Shown here piece after piece: positions 58,601 to 64,000 of a stretch of DNA of 64,000 bases. Each line of letters starts with the position of its first letter. Within the stretch, counting starts at the first letter, position 1. Source of the stretch: Rhyzopertha dominica (Eukaryota; Arthropoda; Insecta; Coleoptera; Bostrichidae); NCBI GenBank assembly GCA_025024175.1, contig QCXZ01000137.1, positions 65,188,911-65,252,910 on the forward strand. The letters are read 5' to 3'. The translations under genes were made by a program, and so were the position numbers. A model generated the notes under the pieces. The model saw nothing but the letters and a program-made list of their open reading frames with translations. It had not been told where the DNA came from and did no database searches.

Positions 58601-59984
58601 AGTTTGTCAAGAATTATACATCAGCACTTAAATATTTCAAATTTAAAATGTAATCATTTGTTGATATTGATAACGATCGTATTTAGCTTGTATAAGATAT
58701 TCTTCAACTGCTGGATATGTAAACAGTTAGTAATTACAATTCATTTCTACTACAAACGAATTTTGCCAGTTGCGGGCGAGGAGGTGAGTTCTACTAGTTT
58801 TTGTATAAATATATTATATCTCAATAACCGCATGGAAGTTACTACATAGACTTGTTTCTCGATAAAGTAGTTCATACTTTAAGTGATGTAGGTACACTTG
58901 GTGCTTCAAAAGCTTATTATGAATTCTTAACATAAACATAATTCATAACAAGGGTTAAAAAATGTTAATGTTTAATAGCGAGCCGATTTGCACTTGTATG
59001 GATGAAAAGCAATTTTATTATATTTGCAGGCATCATTTAACCATGCATTCTAGGATATCTAACTGGTCATTGCAAATCAGCTTTTCAGTCATTTACAGCT
59101 TTAAGCAATGTAGTTTTATCCATCCAGATGCAAATTGGCTCATTTAAATATTTGTAAGGGCAGTAGAGTCCTAGTAAATAGTAGAATCCTGATGATATAT
59201 ATTGCTGGAGCCGTTAAGTAATGCACATGCATTATGCTATCACAGCAGCGTGGGTACCACCCCTTATTTATATATAGGCCCTTTGGAAATATTTTTAATT
59301 ACAATGATCTGTTTAAAAAATGTTTGCTTATTTCAGATGTACCAAATATGACTAAAACACATTAAAAACTACAAAATAATTTGGATATAAAGATAGCTTA
59401 TCTACGCTATCTGGTTTGTCACAAGCATTTTGTTATTTCGACTACCCGAGAAAAAAGAGTTAAATGAAGTCGTCTACCATACTTCTGTTTTATTGATATA
59501 TTTATAAACTGTACATTTATGATCAATATAATTATTTGTAAATACCAAACGGCTTTTGTTTTGTTCATCATTATTTAATTGCAAATTATTTGTACCTAAT
59601 CTCTTTTTTAATTTCCATCGCCGTTTGAAGTTATCTGACAAGTAACTTCGAAGAGGTAGCAATGGTACAAACTAGGTGCAAATTAGAAAGAAATTAAGAG
59701 AAAAGAAAAAATCTGACCTGCATGTTGTTGCTGCACCATTTAAAGCAGTTTCCTATGTTATCGACTTGGCATATTCGTGTGTAGTTTAGCCTAGTGACAC
59801 TGCAGGCGCTTTATATGAACCTACCCCCACCATTAGAGTTTCCCATCTATTTATGCCCTTGTCTATGGGTAAAAAACAAGTGCCGTCAAATTATAAAAGT
59901 CTATCATTGGGACATCAATTACCTATATACTGAGTGCGGGCAGTTAATTCAGTTTATGTGTTAAAAATTCTTCAATAGGGGTAG
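55680..59984. other. AT-rich DNA without a recognisable gene
   Basis: Frames at 56153-56437 and 58487-58849 lack motifs and are AT-driven. A perfect 26-bp palindrome is at 58526-58551. A small G+C-rich hairpin is near 57083-57098. Confidence 0.45.
58526..58551. repeat. perfect 26-bp palindrome
   Basis: The sequence TACAGTGACTTTA is followed directly by its exact reverse complement. No function is evident. Confidence 0.8.
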
Positions 59985-60560
59985 TTCGATGCAATGAAAT
60001 GCGCCACTGCAGCAATAGTTGCCGAAATTTTCGTTTCAAGAAGCTTACCAAGAGTCGTGTGTGGATAGTTCAACAGTAACTTGATGGAGTAAACGTTCAA
60101 GAGCGTGGGATTAGTGTTAAAGACGACCTCAGAAGGTGGAGACCTCATACTGCTACCGACAACACTTTTGCTGCTATTGTGGTTATAATAATGGAAGAAA
60201 ACCGCATGGAAAAAACAAGTTATAGACGAATACCGAAGAACAAATGTATTTGTCTTCTTTATAGACAATTTAAATGCATGATTCCAAAAGTGTAGACGAG
60301 ATATGAAAGACAGCGGCGTAATCCTCTTGCACGATAACGGTTGATCGCATAAAGCAGTGTCAGTCAAAGGAGTTTGCAAGAGGAAATGCTATGTATTTCT
60401 CCCACTTACCCCGTGTAGCCCTGAAATGAGTACTCCAAATTTCACTCTGTTCCTCCAGTGAAAAGGAAAATTTCGTGAAGTCTGATTTATTGACTTGGAA
60501 GGATAAAAACCCTGCAACAGCATATGGGTTCCAACTGCTGAAACATCTTGACAAAAATGG
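59985..60560 (+). pseudogene. mariner-like transposase pseudogene
   Basis: Plus-strand translation shows GISVKDDLRRWRPHTATD, matching the RGxSVxDxPRSGRP-T-x-T tract that links the two N-terminal helix-turn-helix units of mariner transposases. Further on, DSGVILLHDNG, a stop, SHKAV (the second catalytic aspartate in HDNARPH), then PLTPCSPEM, TPNFTLF (normally YSPDLAPSDYHLF). The third catalytic aspartate is replaced (asparagine), stops interrupt the frame, and the region between the helix-turn-helix and the second aspartate is shortened. The element is dead. Mariner enzymes move DNA by cut-and-paste into TA sites. Confidence 0.7.
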
Positions 60561-63445
60561 CGTATTTAATATTACATTACTGCTGAAATGATGGCAACGT
60601 GTTTTGGATGTGCAAGGAAAATATATTTAACTACTTTATTGCATTTTTTTTAAATATACGAGTACGTTTCATTTGCAAGCTGTGGTGTTGCGTGTAGGAA
60701 TTTTGATATGCCCGTCGTATATTGCAGCTCTAGTGATTTCTCAGCAACAGGTTTAAATAAACGTGGTCGTATAGCTTCTGTTTGTTTTTTTTTATAATTA
60801 ATAAGTTTAAGGTTCGGTTATAAACTTTGACACTGATACTTCCATTCCACAGAAGAAAAAACGGNGCATTATACAGGTTTAGTTACGCCGTATCCATCCA
60901 CCTGAAAAGATGCTATCTGATCCTGGTGAACATCAGCCTCAAAATGTGGCGCATAGGAAACCACACATATTCGTTGTTGATATTAATGGGGAAATAAAGG
61001 TACAATGTCAGGTATAATATTATACACGGTACCTAGGTTCAGACAGATATCTGCTGTTAAGTTTCAATCTATAAATATGGATATGTAATGTGTTGTCCAA
61101 TAAAACCAGCCCACACATTTAGTTTCTGGAGATACTGTTTCATCAACCCTCAGAAAATAAAGTGTTTACATTAGGATTATGCTCATTATCATTGTACAAA
61201 AATGCATTCTTCTACCGGATAGTTTTCATTTAGCTCATAGGAAAGGTATACTTTGTAGGGTTTGTATATGTTGATTATATTATATTAATATAATATTCAA
61301 AGCAAGCCACTTTGTTGACATAGATGAGTTATCCATAGCGCTAACTAGTACATACAGAGCTTGATCTTCATTTGAAGACGTCTGGACCATGAGATATATT
61401 TTATACGTTTCCCGTTTCTTTAATTTTGTAACTAACTTGGACACTGTAGATTGGACAATTGGATTTATCTCCGGAGGAATGTTATTAGATAAATCACAAA
61501 CATCTTGAAGTAAACGTTGTCAATCTCCATAGGGAACCATAATTAGAAGTTCAGTTCGTCCATCTTTTCAATGAGTTTCATTATTTCTGCAAATGAAAGT
61601 GAAACTGCTGCTCTGCTAGTATAAAATTAACCTTTAACTTATTGAAAGCTACTTCAATCTGACATGAAAAAAGGAGAAAAAATAGTGTACCTAATGTCAG
61701 TTTGGAATACTAAATCTGTCTTTTCTTTCAGTTTAAAAACCGCTGACTCTCACTGAACACAAAAATATTGTTATCCTCGGAAGTGGAAAATTAAAACACT
61801 AGAGATGTTCTTCAGTAGGTACCTATTACTAAATATGTGGGTACCATTAAAGAAGAATCATCATCTAAAGTGACTTGCGAAATACCCAGCTATATTTTAT
61901 AGCAACTCATTTTATTGTTGATCATAGATATAACAGAAACAATAATTGCATTTAGTAGTGTGTTCGAGCTTTCTACGAGTAATTTGCATTTTGGCCAATC
62001 CGATCTGACTTGGATTCTTCTTTGCTCAACTGCCGGCATCGGCACCCGGATAAATGCAAAACACTCTCAACAATAAATTACTTTATTTGTAGCTTGGGTT
62101 TTACATTGGGTAACAAATATGTTTTACACTTACAACAATAATTCTTTGATTTTATGTATCGCACATACAAGTTTCATCTACCACCTCTCTCCTCAAGAAC
62201 ATTACAGCATAGATCATTTGCTAGGTTTAGAATGTACAGTTTATCGCTTATAAAAAAGCCTTGTCGATGTGATTGTTCCTGTAGGTCAGACTTTGTAAAG
62301 ATCAACTTAAAAAACAGTCATTGCTGAGGAAGTCAGGTCTAATAGAATATTACAATCATCAAGGTAACATTACGTTTTAAAACAAACGTTCAAGTCGCAT
62401 TATATACAAATACTTCTTTGGAAAACACTAGAGACATTTAGATAACTATTATTCGTCCACACATTTGTAACAGTCTATCGGCGCTAGTTATCAGTCACTT
62501 TCGCACACTTTTATCACAATTTTATACCCTTCCACAGATAGCGCGGTATATTTAGTTAGCATTACTGCACGATCTCCTAAAGACGTCTTCGGTTAGATTA
62601 TGATGTTAGTACGTACAAAACAAATACTCTTTTGACAGGAAGTGGATTCCGGTAGATCAGTTGTTTTTATATTTACAGCTGCTTTATTTACATCCAATGA
62701 TTGTATTCCAATGCATGATCTTCGACCTCCTCCTCATTGTTACCGAAACGTTAAGGACAGCATTATGATCGGGATGACAAAGACGTTTAGGAGCACGGAA
62801 GAACCTGGAACAAGAAACATCGTTAAATGAAAATATCAAATAAACAATTAATGAGTTATTAATTAGATAACTTGGAAACAAGCCTATTATATTTGACCTG
62901 TTTATTATTGATTCAAAATGTTTCACACATTTAGGTAGTCAGGCATAACGGGTTATTGCAGAAACAGTTCCTATGAGTTTTGTCTTTGAGAATAAAACAA
63001 AATATACTTTTTAGAAGCCATTTATGTAATAATATAGTCAAATTCTTTCCAAAGTCTTTAGTCGTTACTTTCAATAAAAAAAAAACGTAACTCCTATTTG
63101 CAATGGTGCTATTAAAACGCGAGCTCAAAATTTGCAGCTTTATATCAAACTGAAGAGGTTTACTTTTCTTTGACAGAGGGCGGATCGTGAAATATCCATT
63201 GCCGATTTCACGCTCCATAAAACATGCAAAAGAGAGGAAATACTCATTCGGGGTAGATCATTTTAGTTACATGATGCCCGACAGTAAGTGCATCACGTTC
63301 CGTTAATGAATTTAGCGTATTGTTACCTTTGCAGATTTTGCGTTTAAATATTTAACATACGAGCGGCAAATTTGCTAAACAGGCAATGCATTGCGTCGCA
63401 AATTAGAACGGACTGTTTGAAGTACTGAACCTATAAATAGTTGAG
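60561..63445. other. AT-rich DNA without a recognisable gene
   Basis: No supported coding region. An ambiguous base is at 60865. Confidence 0.45.
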
Positions 63446-64000
63446 ATGCTGTTATACAGGGTGATTTTTCTGTAACGGCACACACTAAACTAGTTTAATT
63501 AAAAGAAATATTTAAAAACTTCAAAAAAAACAGGTAAACTGCTGTTTACAGGTGGCAACTTTTAACATAAGTTTTAAATTGATGGCGCTACCATCTTAGC
63601 GGGACAGAATCCCTTCATAATAATATTAAATGGCACGATCCATCTTATGATGTATCATTTGAAAGCCCATTTCACAAGGAGTCTCGTTATGTAATTAGTT
63701 TTACAATTTTGCGCTCCTTTATGGGGTAGTAGATCGATAAGTATGGTGAAGCAAACCGCTTATCAAATTAGAAACTTCAGACTTTTTTCAACAAAATGTA
63801 ATTTTTTAGAGCTACATAAAACAAATTCAATTCTTAGCCGGCTATTTTATCATGATAATCTTTTTGTACACATACCGTCAAAGCATTGATAAAAATGACT
63901 TTGGGGTTTAATGACTACAATTCTGTAATAATTGTAAATCCTCACAAAAAACGTCTGTTTCTTTGATTATGATCTATATGTGACACCTTCTTATCCCATA
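63446..64000. mobile_element. possible end of a mariner/IS630-like element running off the window
   Basis: The word TATACAGGGTGATTTTTCTG resembles the start of TA-flanked, CAGGGTG-type terminal repeats often seen in insect transposons of this superfamily. The other end is outside the window and no transposase is visible in the 550 bases that follow, so this is weak. Confidence 0.25.

Noticed and set aside
58487..58849. 120-codon frame with hydrophobic runs
   Set aside because: Its composition follows the AT-rich DNA, it includes the 26-bp palindrome, and it has no family resemblance.
62719..62755. Another hammerhead-like motif (CCGAAACGTTAAGG)
   Set aside because: Only the GAAACGTT word is present. 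I could not find a matching first core or a stem before it.
1..64000. CRISPR arrays, tRNA or rRNA genes, bacterial operons
   Set aside because: No regularly spaced repeats, cloverleaf-like T-arm words or ribosomal sequences were seen, and the retroelement content is eukaryotic.

Overview
The window is AT-rich eukaryotic DNA with no recognisable host protein-coding gene. It is packed with transposable elements at every stage of decay: Penelope-like elements (PLEs) with a GIY-YIG endonuclease, Ty3/gypsy LTR retrotransposons, Jockey/CR1-like and RTE-like LINE fragments, mariner and IS630-like transposase pseudogenes, and several foldback or MITE-like elements. This mix fits an arthropod, probably an insect. 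I cannot name the order.

Layout. 1-13 kb: mostly featureless AT-rich DNA, with a 1.16 kb foldback element (1904-3066), a small palindromic PLE remnant (8343-8808) and a 1.5 kb non-coding element rich in CAAACAAA/TTTGTTTG palindromes (8981-10486). 13.2-16.4 kb: a decayed inverted-repeat element holds a 5'-truncated PLE (13412-16051, minus strand). That PLE holds a 1.17 kb insert carrying a THAP-like zinc-finger reading frame. 18.1 kb: an IS630/Tc1-like transposase remnant. 19.9-44.1 kb: a four-level nest. A decayed LINE reverse transcriptase is split by a near-complete PLE (20232-43760, 13-bp target duplication). The PLE ORF is split by a minus-strand Ty3/gypsy element (M, 22567-42858, target duplication GTAC). 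The pol of M is split by a plus-strand sister element (P, complete copy 31218-39458, target duplication TGTT). 45.3-46.1 kb: an RTE-like LINE remnant carrying an isolated hammerhead-like motif. 46-64 kb: mostly anonymous AT-rich DNA with a TTAA-flanked foldback element (52313-52657), a Jockey-like LINE remnant (54.2 kb), an acidic coding tail (55.5 kb) and a mariner pseudogene (60 kb).

A 100-N gap (30649-30748) lies inside the nest. About 3.85 kb to its left (26802-30648) repeats the 3.85 kb to its right (30749-34594), differing only in homopolymer lengths where I compared them. I read this as two unmerged overlapping contig ends, so the first LTR-gag-pol block (27270-30648) is probably an assembly copy of the second.

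How the genes work. In the LTR elements, gag is followed by pol in the -1 frame at a classic A AAA AAC slippery heptamer. Pol carries protease, reverse transcriptase, RNase H and integrase; there is no env. The PLE makes one protein with reverse transcriptase and GIY-YIG domains. Its terminal repeats carry hammerhead-like motifs and overlap the start codon. The most unusual observation is a 71-72 nt GT...AG segment present in every P LTR and absent from both M LTRs. It could be an intron lost through a spliced RNA, a small insertion with a 7-bp duplication, or a microhomology deletion.
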